This document shows positions 19,804 through 30,945 of a DNA stretch of 39,579 nt, piece by piece (position 1 is the stretch's first letter; every line of letters starts with the position of its first letter). The notes under the pieces were generated by a model. That model was not told the DNA's origin. It saw only the letters and a list, made by a program, of their open reading frames with translations, and did not search any database. The stretch comes from Chara braunii. Its lineage: Eukaryota > Streptophyta > Charophyceae > Charales > Characeae. Location of the stretch: contig BFEA01000012.1 of NCBI GenBank assembly GCA_003427395.1, forward strand, positions 1,625,689 through 1,665,267. The letters are read 5' to 3'. The translations under genes and the position numbers were made by a program.

Positions 19804-20040
19804 CGCGAGCACGTTTTCGACACCGCCATCTTTGGCGGTTTTTTTTTTTTTTTTTTTGAATAGCTAAATGCCTTGAAAATTTAGATATGTGTACTTCACA
19901 TATGCAAAACACACTAAAAATTTTCAAAAAATAATAAATTGTTTAGACCCTGAACTAAAGTGAAAACAAAAAGAAAAAAATGAAAAAAAACGTGGGCAAA
20001 CACGTTTTGACACCGCCATCTTTGGCGATTTTTAGTTCTT
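19804..20040 (+). repeat. Repeated hairpin-plus-T-run module, two copies
   Basis: CACGTTTT(C)GACACCGCCATCTTTGGCG occurs at about 19810 and 20001. In the first, ACCGCC/GGCGGT (19822-19839) forms a 6-bp stem with a 6-nt loop followed by T19 (19839-19857), like an intrinsic terminator; in the second the run is interrupted. Both copies are followed by a TTGAAAATTTA...TGTAC(C/T)TCACAT block. Termination is not expected from this in a nuclear genome. Confidence 0.8.
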
Positions 20041-20060
20041 GTTTGGCTGAGCTTAATGAG

Positions 20061-21060
20061 TTGAAAATTTATAGGCGTGTACCTCACATCATAGAGAACT
20101 CACAAAAACAAATTCAGAAAAGGCCCCAAAATAATTTTTGGCAGGGCCGAATGCCTTCGGGTTCGAACCCCGTACGGGACCCCGAACTCCCGTACATACG
20201 GAGATTTGTCCACAGACCTCCGTACGTACGGGCTGGTAACCTTGACTAAAACTGTTTAACTTTTTTTTTTTTTTGTCTCTTACGGGATCGGTCCTTCACA
20301 GTCTTTCCTTTATGATTAAAAACCCGTTTTTGAAGACGAATGATTCTGCACTGTACTGCTTCGAATCAGTTTTTATTAAATATCGAATAATCATGAGTAA
20401 CCTTTTCATGGTTGGTCATGAGAAGCATTTTGATTTGAACATGTAGTAACATATGATTTCATAGCAACTACAGTTATCTCAGGGTTGGTTATAAGTGACA
20501 TTTGTTATAAATGACTTGAAAATTTATAGGCGTGTACCTCACGTCATAAAGAACTCACAAAAACAAATTCAGAAAAAAACAAGTATTGTTAGGCTCCGAA
20601 ATAATTATTGGTGGGGGCAGAATGCAGTCGGGTTCGAACCCTGTACGGGACCCCGAACGCCCGTACATACCGAGATCTGTCCAGAGACCTCCGTACATAC
20701 GGGATGGTAACCCTGACCAAAACTATTTAACTTCTTTTTTTTTTGTCTCTTACGGGATCGGTCCTGCCCAGTCTTCCCTTTATGATTAAAAACCCGTTTT
20801 TGAAGACGAATGATTCTGCACTGTACTGCTTCGAATCAGTTTTTATTAAATCTTGAATAATCATGAGTAACCTTTTCATGGTTGGTCATGAGTAGCATTT
20901 TGATTTGAACATGTAGTAACATATGATTTCGTACCAACTACAGTTATCTCAGGGTTGGTTATAAGTGACATTTGGTTCTATTCTAGTTGTAACATGAAAC
21001 TTCGCTGAAATTTTGCCCAACAAAGTGGTATTTCAGGGTTGGTTATGAATGACATTTCGT
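20061..21060 (+). repeat. 455-470-bp tandem repeat, two full copies and a partial third
   Basis: TTGAAAATTTATAGGCGTGT starts at 20061 and 20516; TATGATTAAAAACCCG at 20311 and 20781. Copy 2 has a ~15-bp insertion after ACAAATTCAGAAAA. A fragment (TTTCAGGGTTGGTTATGAATGACATT) recurs at about 21030. Each unit carries GGTTCGAACCC and CCCGTACATAC/CCGTACRTACGG motifs. High identity suggests recent duplication. Confidence 0.92.
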
Positions 21061-22664
21061 CATAGATCAATAAAATGTTTATAAACTCGAGTTTTATGGG
21101 GTTGATATTTGCTTATCTTATCGAGTAATTGTTTTGGAAAACTAAGTTTCTACATCGAGCTGCTAAGATCTTTCACAGAAAACTTTATAATATATTATTC
21201 TGTTACTCCAACATTGGTCTTTAGTGGCTTTTCGATTAGGGGCAACTCGAGCTCGAGGAATACTGTGTTAGCTTCGCTTGGTCATCGCTTCCTTGTTGAA
21301 ACGATGTTTAAAAAAAAAAAAAAGGAGGGGGGAAAGACAAAAATAAAATTTGTACTGGTGCTCTACGAATCGTCTCTCGAATCACCCATAGCTTCAAATT
21401 TTATATTGTAATTCAACTTTTTTTTTTTAATGGGGGGGGGGCTAGACAGTGAGGGGAAAGATGAAAAACATGATTAGCGTGCAATCTCGATAGTAAATAT
21501 GAACATACTTTAAGTAACCTGACCTCATGACTATTCAATCACATCAATTAACTAAAAAAAATAAAATAAATGGGGGAGGTGGGGGGAGGGAATGTGAAAG
21601 ATCAGAGTTGTGAATTAAGTAAATAAATGCAACATTAATGTTAATATAATCACATGTTATTGCAACATTTAGAGTTTCTACCAACTTACTCAAATCATGA
21701 ATGTATAGAACAAACTGTCCGACCTGAATTAACGAATTAATATGACAATGCATGGATTGTGTAACTGAATTTATATTATTTTTTCCAACACCTGATTTAT
21801 TTTGATGACTCGGTCGTACTTAGGTTCGGATGCCCCATAAATGTGATGCATTTTGCTTTGGTGTTTCTTAATGCATGTTTGTGATTTTGTTCAAGTTATG
21901 TTCTTGTACATAAAAAATAGTGGATGAACGTGGGATATGGATAGTGTGTCTTGGCGTTGTCTGTCTGCTCGATGCTCTTTTTAGGTTGATCGTCCCCCTG
22001 TTCCTTATAAGGAGAGACTCAAGATCTGCGAATGGGATGTTCGCAGTGAGATCGCTCATATAGTCCCCGAGCAAAGTTAGATATGCAACATTCGTAGTTT
22101 CTAGGTTTACAATTGTTGAAACCCGATTCCCCCCAAATTCTCTCATCCCCCCCATCATGCATTAGTCACCGCCCCCCGATCCGCCATAGCCCCTAATTCG
22201 TCTCGTGTGCTGTGATGTAAGTCTCGACATCCAAACTTTTGTAGTCGGTGTGCCTTTTCCTATCCGCCTCACAACAAAACGGAATATAAAGTTCAAGCTC
22301 TGAGATCCTCTACAGAATACAAGGCCCGCAGGCGACACGTGGAAAGTTTGTGCGACCCTGCATACACCCTCACACATTTGAAGTATGGAAAATGCAGGTG
22401 GCGATGGGTTTGAATGGACGTTGCTCTGTTATACTTTTGAAACTACCTCACCAACGACGTAGAGATTGCGTCATTATTGTCGTGACTTTGTATCACTTGA
22501 TTAGTGAAAAAATTATCTCAAACCCTGTCTCCAGAACCTTGTCACTAGAGATCTCAGTTCCTACATGAGACTCCAACTCTATTCCTAAAATCATTGGTGC
22601 ACCCCTAATTCATGCTTTGGGGCCCACTCCCACTCCAATCAGGAAGTCCCGCGCGACGTGAGGT
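21061..22664. other. Intergenic stretch, no gene seen
   Basis: AT-rich sequence with poly-A/G runs (21308-21330, 21420-21450, 21570-21590) to about 21900, then mixed composition. Part of 22150-22660 may be the 5' LTR of element 2, judging by the PBS-like site at 22665, but I cannot define its ends. Confidence 0.5.
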
Positions 22665-22676
22665 TGATATCGGAGC
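22665..22676 (+). promoter_or_regulatory. PBS-like site, initiator tRNA-Met type
   Basis: TGATATCGGAGC differs from the standard TGGTATCAGAGC by two G/A transitions and is preceded by a T and followed by C as usual. Position 5' of the gag remnant fits. The preceding bases do not show a clear CA LTR end. Confidence 0.4.
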
Positions 22677-22808
22677 CGGTCCATGTCAATTCTGATGACA
22701 AATACGTATGTCGGTTCCACTAATTCGATCTGGTAAATTCATGATGTATACGATCACCGAGAGCGAGCGCTAGTGCTCATAACCCCTTAGTCACTCGTAG
22801 TCAATGGG

Positions 22809-24003
22809 TTGAAAACCGATCGAGCAAATGAAATATTAATTTGCAATATCAACAACAGGGGGATCCCACTCAAGTGTCAGTTTCGTGAGGGGCCGCTACC
22901 CCTCCCACCCTCTATTTGTTTAATCCAAAGCATCATCTTCCATAAGGATGACTCACCACTCTGTGGGCATAATGATACACTAAAAAAGAAGTTAGAACGA
23001 ACCTACTGCCATGATTGTTGGGAGCAATACACTACTGGTTCGAGGCCTACGTGTGGACGAATCTTCACGATTTCGAAAATGTTTTTCTGAATCAATTTGA
23101 CTATATCCACTTGGAAATTTTGGAATCTACCATCTTTATGAGCAAGGATGAAGTCCAGAAACCCATTGAATCCGTTCACAATTCAATTTTATCACCTTCT
23201 CATTAAATCTAAAAGAAATGAGCGACCAGGTCATAACTTGTTCATGAACGGGTTAAAAAGTAGTGCAATGCAGCCTAAGTTGTGAAGGCATACCTTACCT
23301 ATAGATCACACATTACAAAAAATCATGAATGTGGAGGAACGATTAAAAAAAAGTTAGTCGAGCAATTTTTTCACATTAGGGATGATAAAAGAGAGGATTC
23401 CAATAGCGAATTAACGCGGTCACAAATGCGGTTGGCAGCCTTGCAGGATCAATGCGAACATGCAAGGTTTGTCGCAAGACCTGTTACCTACCAGGAGCTT
23501 CTAGCCCTTTGTTCTCCTTCCCCCGTAGCGAAGTCCCCAAAGGTTGTTGCTTCCTCGTTCTCCCCTACATCTGCCCCTTCCTCGGGTGTAACTCAAGGGA
23601 TAATTGACGGACGAAGCCTAGAACTTGGTCGAACCTACCCAGGCAATGGTGGCGATGAAAATCTAAACCAGCCACGATAGTATAACACCCAAATAAGACC
23701 AAAATTGCGACAATGGCGCCTTACAATATTATGGACCCCCCCAAGTTGTTTCGATGACATCACAATATACTGCTTAGCCTGCTACTGCAACAGTTGGCAC
23801 TTAGACGTATCGATATTCTGTCTACCATCAGCCTAGACACATGACAAGAGACTGCTCAAACATACCAACTCAGGTGAAGGTTGGCGGACCTCCAGTTGTT
23901 GCCGCTCCCGTAGCTAAAGGACCGGGGCGGGTAGGAGCGGTCGTAGAAGAACCTACAGCCGCAACCAACGTTCTTGCTTCAAAAGTGTCGAGGAAAACCT
24001 GCT
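22809..24003 (+). pseudogene. Gag remnant of element 2
   Basis: Fragments in more than one frame: HYWFEAYVWTNLHDFENVFL (23030-23090) resembles the capsid W-F-E-A region of Ty3 gag; a Ser/Pro-rich linker (near 23500-23590) follows. A knuckle remnant at 23814-23855 reads YSVYHQPRHMTRDC, where the two N-terminal Cys positions are both Tyr (TAT, TAC), each one G>A from TGT/TGC, while H and the last C survive. RNA binding by this knuckle would be lost. A Val/Pro/Ala-rich tail leads towards the protease. Confidence 0.7.
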
Positions 24004-24484
24004 AAAATCATGTCGATCGATCGATTTTTTGGCCTGGAATACGTGACATTCTGACTGATTGGTACAATCCATCCTACAGACTCGAAAGTTGAGGACACCT
24101 CCGAGTGGAAACCTACTAAGTACAGAGATGGAGACTTGAAGACCTTAGTATAAGACTGGGAAAATTGACGTGTTAGACATAGTCTGTGCGTTGGGCCATT
24201 GTATTCTCTTTCTCATCAGTCCCCTCTTCTCTATCTTAGAGTTTGCTAATGATTGAATGTTGCAGCATTGTAAGGCCAATCAAAAATAATTTGTCCTTGT
24301 GCAGTTGGCAGCCATAAAAGGAAAGGTCGCACTTATCTCATCATTTTTGTCGAAAGAACCCATCACTAGGACCTTGAAACCACCACGGATAGGACTTTTA
24401 TGAGGAACCAATCACTTCATATGAATAAAGCCTAACGAATGGATGTCGGTTGAGCGCGATGTGGAAGTCTAGGGGCGACCTTAT

Positions 24485-24765
24485 AGTGCCATAATTGACA
24501 TTGGATCAATCTTTCTGGCTATCTCGTTACGCATGATTGACGCCACCAAACGAAGGAAAAATATTTTCTCCCTTTCTCGTAGGAACAACTATCTAACTGC
24601 AGACGACGGGAATGTATGGGCAGTTAGGAAAATGACCAACGTGGCGTTTCTCTTTAACAAAGTTCACGCCTTGCAAGACGCACCCGTCCTTGATGTAAGT
24701 ATGTATGACGTCCTTCTGGTAAGTTATGGGACTTCCCGTTGTTACTGAGTAGGAACCCGATTGCA
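24485..24765 (+). pseudogene. Aspartic protease remnant of element 2
   Basis: IIDIGSIFLAISLRMIDATK (24490 onward) matches the retropepsin active-site region, but the T of D-T-G is Ile (ATT 24500-24502, one C>T from ACT). NVWAVRKMTNVAFLFNKVHA and VLDVSMYDVLL follow, the latter being the usual D-x-LLG region. It is followed (24765-25010) by a linker containing DRRMITLHNTSSKP. Inactive by the lost Thr and by frameshifts. Confidence 0.75.
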
Positions 24766-25722
24766 TTTTGATCGACGAATGATCACCCTCCACAACACAA
24801 GCAGTAAACCATATAAGATGCCGATGAAACTGACCCTGTGCAACGTATCACACAAGCCCCGCCATATCCCATCCTACGTCATTAGGGCTGCTGAGCAATT
24901 TTGCCTTAGACAGAGTAAGACATTAACGATAGCGACGAGAGTTTTAATGATGAAGATGACGGGATCAATGCCCTGCTACAAACTGACAGTAAGGATGATG
25001 ACGTGGTAGGGAACAAAATTGATGTTACTCTGGATTACAAGTGATGATAACACTTACACGAACGCCGTTATAGAGGCATTGACGCACTATGTGCACCGAC
25101 ATCCGGTGTGGCAGAAAAACATCTGGATTTTTGTGTTTACCTAATGTCACCCTTACTAGAGGGCATCATGGAGAATGCGCATGCTAATTATGGGGGAGCT
25201 AGTTGTCCAAATTTCAAGATTGTTTGATTCTTTGAAACCCCCTGGATCTTTTACGAAGCTGTAACCCCCTTTCTCCCTCAGTATATGGAGACGAAATATC
25301 CTTTGACAATCTTTCAAACCTTCCGTCAAGATCCTTCCTACAACAAGAAAGGAGGCTTCATTGATCCAGTATCGCACCAAAGTCATAGCTCCAGTCTCCT
25401 TTGTTCTTTACACCTCATTCTTTCATAAAAAAAATCATAATAGACGAAAGACGATGGAACCTCTTAGATAAAGAAAATAGAATAAAGAACGATGAAGAAA
25501 CTTCGTTTAACATCTCTGGTAATCGAGCAATTCCCGCATGTCCACTACACCTTTATTTGATATCTGAAAATGACTATAAAAGTGATTGTATCGAATATTA
25601 GAGGGCCACAATTTGATTTTTGTGTACCTCAATATATGTGTTGTAATTTATCGACTGACCGCAAATATTTTGATTGAATATCGAGGTGCTATTAGTGTGT
25701 TTTATGCTTATACTCAGTTGAC

Positions 25723-26660
25723 TGTGATCCAATATGAAATCCAGACGGGGGATCATCCACCCATTCACTGCAAACCATATTGATACTCCTTTGCCGAAAG
25801 AATGATGACATTAATGTGCATTCGGGAGATCGACGCAAATAGATGGATTGAGTCGGTTTTTAAACCTTAATCGTTTCTGATTGTGATTGTCTTAAATAAA
25901 AACGTATCGATCTACAACTGCATCGATTATCATGAATTGACTGATATAATGATCAAGGATATGCATCCCTGTCGTGCATTGATAATATTCTTGATGCAAT
26001 TGGGTGTGCTAATTAATTTAGTAAGTTTGATATATGATATATGTTCCATCACATTCAAAAGAATGAGAAAAAACATATGAAAACGATGTTTTTTTTTCCG
26101 AAGGTATGTGGGAGTGGGTAAGGTGCTATATGGGGATCTGCAATGCACTAACGACGTTACAACGTACAATAAACGTAACTTTTATAACTTTATAAACAAT
26201 ACACCACTGATGAAAAACATGATCAACTGTAGCAATATTGTGTATGTTGAAGACATCTAGATGTATCCGAACTAAACTCATGACCATGCTCGACACGTCA
26301 AATGAATATTGAGTGCATAGAGAAATGTTGGATTCAATATTTCTCTAGAAAATAACGACTTTTTCTTCACGAAAATTGTATTCCTCAGTTACATTTTAAT
26401 ACGCTGCAGGTTGAGACCGAACCTGTGAAAGTTGCACTGGTAATGAACGCTCCTACATCAACGTCCCTAACTCAAATTTAGGTCTTCCTAAAACTTCCCT
26501 CGTATTGTCTAAATTTTATCAAAGACTTCGTAGTAATTGCATAAACTCTAACAAATCGTTTTCGAAAGGATCAACCCTTGGTCTAAGATGTAAATTGAAT
26601 ACGAGCATTTGAAACCTTAAAATCTACCATTATATTAGCTTCTATCCTGATTGAGCCCCA
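25723..26660 (+). pseudogene. Reverse transcriptase remnant of element 2
   Basis: Seen in sequence order: YEIQTGDHPPI...CKPY-YS-AER (25730-25800); NKNVSIYNCIDYHELTDIMI (25895-25950), matching the fingers region before motif A; a motif B remnant LCNAPTTFQ-like (near 26140); IVYVEDI (26237-26257) in place of Y-x-DD, so the first catalytic Asp is Glu; HDHARHVK; NDFFFTKIVFL; then the thumb/connection FIKDFVVIA and RKDQPLV...RAFETLKS (26515-26630). Several in-frame stops (for example 25782, 25870, 26258) and frame shifts. 25010-25720 between protease and RT holds only faint remnants. Confidence 0.8.
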
Positions 26661-26945
26661 CTATGAAAACTATACGTACGAATCACCAATTGGGAGTCCG
26701 ATGCCATATCAGTTATTTTCCCACAACAAGTGAACAATGGTAAGACAAACATTATCGAAGACACGTCAAGGATGATGTTCGACGAACAAAAAAAACATGC
26801 GGTGCCACAAGGAGAATGTTTGGTTGTGGTTTTGAGAATCCAACACTTCCATTTATATCTTTATGGATGAAAGTTCTTGCTCGTCTTTGACAATGAGCAG
26901 TTGCTACTCATCAAGAAACTCATAAATTACACGAACATGCTCTGA
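26661..26945 (+). pseudogene. RNase H remnant of element 2
   Basis: QQVNNGKTNIIEDTSR (about 26725), VPQGECLVVVLRIQHFHLYL and KFLLVFDNEQLLLIKKL follow the Ty3 RNase H pattern, with FDNE at the place of the third acidic motif. The first acidic block before it is scrambled (near 26670). In-frame stops after LYG and NML. Confidence 0.78.
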
Positions 26946-27314
26946 CAAATATTGATGTTGCTGTGAAAAATAGTCGATATTAGGATTGGAATGATGCGAA
27001 TAATGATAAGTAAAGTTCTATCGGGTATCTTACAAATGCCTAACGCATCCGTATATATAACCATTCATATAAATATGTGGATTTTATTGATAATGTGTAA
27101 AGACAATTACGTAATTTCAAAACTTTAATGGATTTTCAGCTACATAAGCATAATGTTAATGATCATCAAGTATTTATAACGGTAACAAACTTGCTGCCTA
27201 TCATAGCATTTTATCTACTTATAATGAGCACTAGCGTTTTTAACTGATGTTAGACGTTCACAAATTTTGAGGAATTCGTTATTGTATAGAAGTTGGGGGT
27301 CATATCACATGGCG

Positions 27315-27700
27315 TATAAATGAGACCCATGCATAGTGGCCACACAAATGTTATTTGAATATTGTTCTTAACCGACCTCAACACGGGATGTTTGCAACTT
27401 GTGGTTCAAAGAATGACACCTTGTCTCGTACCAGTCGATAAAACTCGTTGGACTTGACAAATGGTATGAAACAAGGGGGTTTGACCTTTCCTTCATGTCA
27501 TTGATTTTAACCGAAACATGCACGTTAATCGAGGGCACGTCAAAGTCGCCAAATATGCAGTGGAATATGCTGCGTCGTGAAAACTACTTTGGTTACGCAA
27601 AATATCATCGACTGATTTATCCTTAAGCTAGGCGGCCCAGATCTTATCCGCATACACGTCAACCAGTGGTATACACGTCAAACAGTAGTACAAAATAAAT
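27315..27700 (+). pseudogene. Possible integrase remnant of element 2
   Basis: MHSGHTNV near 27325 resembles the H-x3-H part of the integrase zinc-binding domain; a CGSKND-like stretch and GHVNRGHVKVAKYA follow. Too eroded to place the DDE residues. 27700-28180 shows no gene. Confidence 0.3.
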
Positions 27701-28180
27701 TTATACAATAATGTTAATAAGTTGGTTAACATCAAATTTCTTCTTAAATATATTTGTCAAGATTCCATGAATAATTTGCCGACCATGGTTTCCGTTCACA
27801 GTTTTGACATCATATTTAGCTTAACGAAACTTTACAAACTCATACGAAACAAGTTTTTCATTTTTCACTATGTTCTTATGAGCACAATTAATTCAACCTT
27901 CTTAGTTCATACTTCGCTCTTATCTTGCATTACTCTATAACATCCCAAGTCCCTCGCTGCTCAATAGCCCACTAAGCATCTTTAAGTAATATTTTGACCT
28001 TTTTTTTATATTGAAAAAAACAAACATAACAGCGACAAGTCACCACGATTTCAACCAACGGCCTCTCACATTATTGCCTATTCCTACCTTCTTTTTTATT
28101 TTGTTCTTCTTCGATAATTCTAAAATTTTCAATAGGTTAGAATCTCACTGCAAAATAATTTAAAATACATGTTCAACAAC

Positions 28181-28710
28181 ACATCAACAGAAAAATTCCC
28201 ACGAGAAATGAAAGTTGAAAAAACATTCCGTAAAAAAAAAATCCTTCATATTTATAAATTATCATTCCAATGTTTGTTCAATTATAAAATTTCCAATTTA
28301 ATTTGACAAGTTCTCGTCTAAATATGAGTTTTCCCTTCAAACTACATCTATTTGTTCAAAATGGAATGAAAGTCTGGACGAGTTTATGAAATGTTTTAAT
28401 TAGATTTTCATTCTACTACAACAAATATCTTCTTATTTAGATTGGATTAACTTATTTATGACTTGAAATCCTTACTTAGAATGACAGTCCAATTAAAATA
28501 TTTCATTAACTCATCCAGACTTCCATTCCATCTCTAGCATACAGTTCAAATAAGAAGGGATACCCCATTCTTGGAAGGAAAGTTTTCAAGTAAGACGGAA
28601 AATTTTCAAATTGGAATGACATTTTTTCAGATGGAATGAAAATTTGAAATTTAGAATGTAATTTTACTCCAAAATGATTATTTTATTATGGGAAATTTTT
28701 CTGTTGATGT
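28181..28710. mobile_element. Fold-back / MITE-like element, copy 1 (530 bp)
   Basis: Ends ACATCAACAGAAAAATTCCC and its inverse (28689-28710). Almost the whole length folds back: for example ATGGAATGAAAGTCTGGA (from about 28362) pairs with TCCAGACTTCCATTCCAT (to about 28535). The two arms have diverged, so orientation can be told. No transposase frame. The ends do not match a family I know; no clear target-site duplication. Confidence 0.82.
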
Positions 28711-28865
28711 TATAGTTATTCTTTATTTGTTTTCTTACTTTTGTTTCTACGATTTTTTCTTTTTTAACTTCTTCTTTTTTTGTTTAACTCTGATTTATGA
28801 TTTTTTATAAATACTCGTTCCCTAACTTCCGTTTTTTTAATTTTAGAATTAAGTTGAAAAAAAAT

Positions 28866-28928
28866 GAATTGAACAATATGTTTCAATCCCACTATGCCAT
28901 AGTGGGATTGAAACATATTGTTCAATTC
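28866..28928. repeat. Perfect 31-bp palindrome with 1-nt centre
   Basis: Both arms are exact (centre 28897); the inverse of GAATTGAACAATATG ends at 28928. Imperfect pairing (AGTTGAAAAAA) extends it to about 28854-28942. The open frame that crosses it is therefore not credible as a gene. 28943-29600 holds nothing that I recognise. Confidence 0.97.
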
Positions 28929-29661
28929 TTATTTTTTCAACTGAAAATATACGTTTTGTTTGTTTATTCCTTTGACAGCCTTTTTATTTTCAGCCTATCT
29001 TTCGTGAATAGAGCAAATCGTTTTCCCTACATATACAAGCTTATAGTTAAGAAACATAAGCACGTAAAAATACTCCCCGCCACGCATGACATTACTTCAT
29101 CCGCCTCATTTATTCGTAACCAAAATCTTATATACGCCCGTCTTCATGCTAACTGCCAAGTTAGGCATGCAAGTAAAATCATCAAGACATAAGTGTCATT
29201 AAGCAATACTACATCTTCAATGTCAACCACCCGTCTTAGTTGGAAGATCCATATAGCAAATCGCCTGTGAAAGTGTATACTCTTTAAACTTATCTTCCTG
29301 CAATGTGATTAGTATGCGAACCCGACTTCGCTCTCCATGACATTCAAATTCTTCTTTTTGCCCCGTCTTGGTTATTGGAAGGCTTAGCCAATCTCGTGGG
29401 CCCATCTTCATTCAATAGGTTGACATACTTTTGCAGGTCGATCCAAGCACGCTCCCAGATGCCTATCTCTTTTCTAAACTATTAAATGTTTTTTTTATTT
29501 TGCCTAGTTTCCAAACTCTCATGTTGTGCAACGAGTTATAAAACTTAAACCACCGCTTCCCCCGCTGCTGAAAAACCCTAGTCGCTGTGAGTTAATGCCG
29601 GGTTGTACAGAGGGGAGGTGAGCGTACGGAGGCGCCGGGTTGTATGGAGGGGCCGACGGGT

Positions 29662-29945
29662 CCAATCCCGCCATTTTGCAAGCAGAAATTTTCACGATTT
29701 TTTACGTACAGAACAATTCACCAAAATGTCTAAAAATTTGAGGGTCCGTAGATTAGGTTGGGATCTTTCAGGAAGAAATATCAGGGAAAAAAAAAAAAAT
29801 CATTTTCAGCATGAAATATTTGTCGCGCCGATTCGATTTATTTCAAATTATTTCCAATCCTGCCATTTTGCAAGCGGAAACTTTGCCGTTTTTTGTGCTC
29901 AAAAAAATTCACCAAAATGTCTGAAAATTTGAGGGTTCGTAGATT
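29662..29945 (+). repeat. Direct repeat of ~94 bp, two copies
   Basis: TCCAATCC(C/T)GCCATTTTGC starts at 29662 and 29853; both end in GGGT(C/T)CGTAGATT. They are separated by about 97 bp. Confidence 0.93.
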
Positions 29946-29954
29946 TTCAAGATT

Positions 29955-30161
29955 CAATCAACCAACCAACCAACCAATCATTCAATCCGATCGAATCAAT
30001 AGATTGGATCGAATCTTGAATACCCAATCGAATGGATTTTCAAGATTCAATCCAATCAATAGTGTGGATTGAATCTTGAAAATCCAATCGAATGAATTTT
30101 CAAGATTCAATCCAATCTATTGATTGGATCGGATTGAATGATTGGTTAGTTGGTTGATTGA
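29955..30161. repeat. Long palindrome, ~100-bp arms, 10-nt loop
   Basis: The inner 21 bp are exact (30034-30054 with 30065-30085). Outer arms (CAACCAACC...CAATCATTCAATCCGATC versus its inverse to 30161) are about 90% paired. Built from ATTCAATC/GATTGAAT units. Confidence 0.92.
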
Positions 30162-30180
30162 TTTATTGATTGATTGATTA

Positions 30181-30400
30181 AAAAAAAAAGAGGAGGCGGA
30201 GTAGGACGACGGCGACGATGAACGACGATGACGAGAAGGAGGTGGAGGACTAGGAGAAGGAAGAAAATGAGGAGAAGGAGAAGAAGGGGGAGGCGGAGGA
30301 AATGGACGGAAAGGAGGAGGACGAGGAGAAGAAGATGGAGGGAAAGAAGGAGGAGGAGAGCGATGAGAGAGACATGGAGGAGGAGGAGGGTACGCACATG
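30181..30400 (+). repeat. Purine-rich (GGA/GAA) low-complexity tract
   Basis: AGGAGG/GAAGGA sequence. Frames across it are Arg/Glu- or Pro/Ser-only and are not genes. Confidence 0.9.
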
Positions 30401-30567
30401 CACGGGGGTTGGAAGACATGTCAGGTGGTGGCCATTGGCTCGTGATTTCGGCAACGTCCAAACGTCGCGTGCGACGGTACAATGCGCAATTCAAATTCGA
30501 ATTTGGCCCGATCTGGGTTGTAGATCTCTTAAATTTGAAGGTCAAGAGCGTTTTTTTTTTGTTATTA

Positions 30568-30844
30568 TTTTCGGAATCCCTACCGGCCTCACAAAAATGA
30601 CCCGTCCTTCCCAGGGTACTTCGTACCCAAAATCCCACCCTCGTAGGCCAAAAACCCGTAAAAACCCCTACACCAATTTTTTTTACCCGCCCTAATTGAG
30701 CAGGTCATTTTCGTTTTCATTTTCGGAGGCCCTATCAACCTTACAAAAGTGGCCCATCATTCCCAGGGGTACTTCATACCCGAAATCTCATCCCCAAAGG
30801 CCCAAAACCCCTAAAAACCCCTACACCAATTTTTTAACCACGCC
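30568..30844 (+). repeat. Direct repeat of ~123 bp, two copies
   Basis: Copies 30568-30691 and 30720-30844 (period about 152) share CCCAGGG(G)TACTTC(G/A)TACCC and ACCCCTACACCAATTTTTT. In copy 1 GGGTACTTCGTACCC is a small hairpin. Confidence 0.92.
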
Positions 30845-30945
30845 GGCACTGGGCCCAGCTCTGACGAAAGAGAAAATTTTCCGATCGGACCACCCGGAGC
30901 CAAAAAGAGCCGTGGACGTTCGAACTGGTAACCTAGAAAAAAATG

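Larger units (their letters stand above)
22665..27700 (+). mobile_element. Second Ty3/gypsy element (element 2), strongly decayed
   Basis: Order PBS-like site, gag, protease, RT, RNase H, (integrase) on the plus strand. Each domain is recognised from fragments in several frames. Stops, frameshifts and catalytic-residue losses are everywhere, more than in element 1. Several losses are G>A or C>T. No LTR boundaries were determined. Confidence 0.75.

Noticed and set aside
19822-19857. Bacterial-type intrinsic terminator
   Set aside because: Stem plus T19 looks right, but the region is nuclear AT-rich repeat DNA with no upstream gene, and a partner copy lacks the T run.
20155-20170. tRNA gene or SINE at GGTTCGAACCC in the 20.2/20.7-kb repeats
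   Set aside because: B-box-like only; no A box at suitable distance and no cloverleaf.
28797-29192. 131-codon membrane-like ORF
   Set aside because: Runs through an exact palindrome and AT-rich DNA; no codon or domain support.
30117-30638. Pro/Ser-rich or Arg-rich protein in the purine tract
   Set aside because: Low-complexity translation of GGA/GAA repeats, open on both strands.
30780-30830. Interstitial telomere (CCCTAAA-like) repeat
   Set aside because: Only ACCCCTAAAAACCCCTA-like pieces inside a 123-bp duplicated module, not a tandem telomere array.
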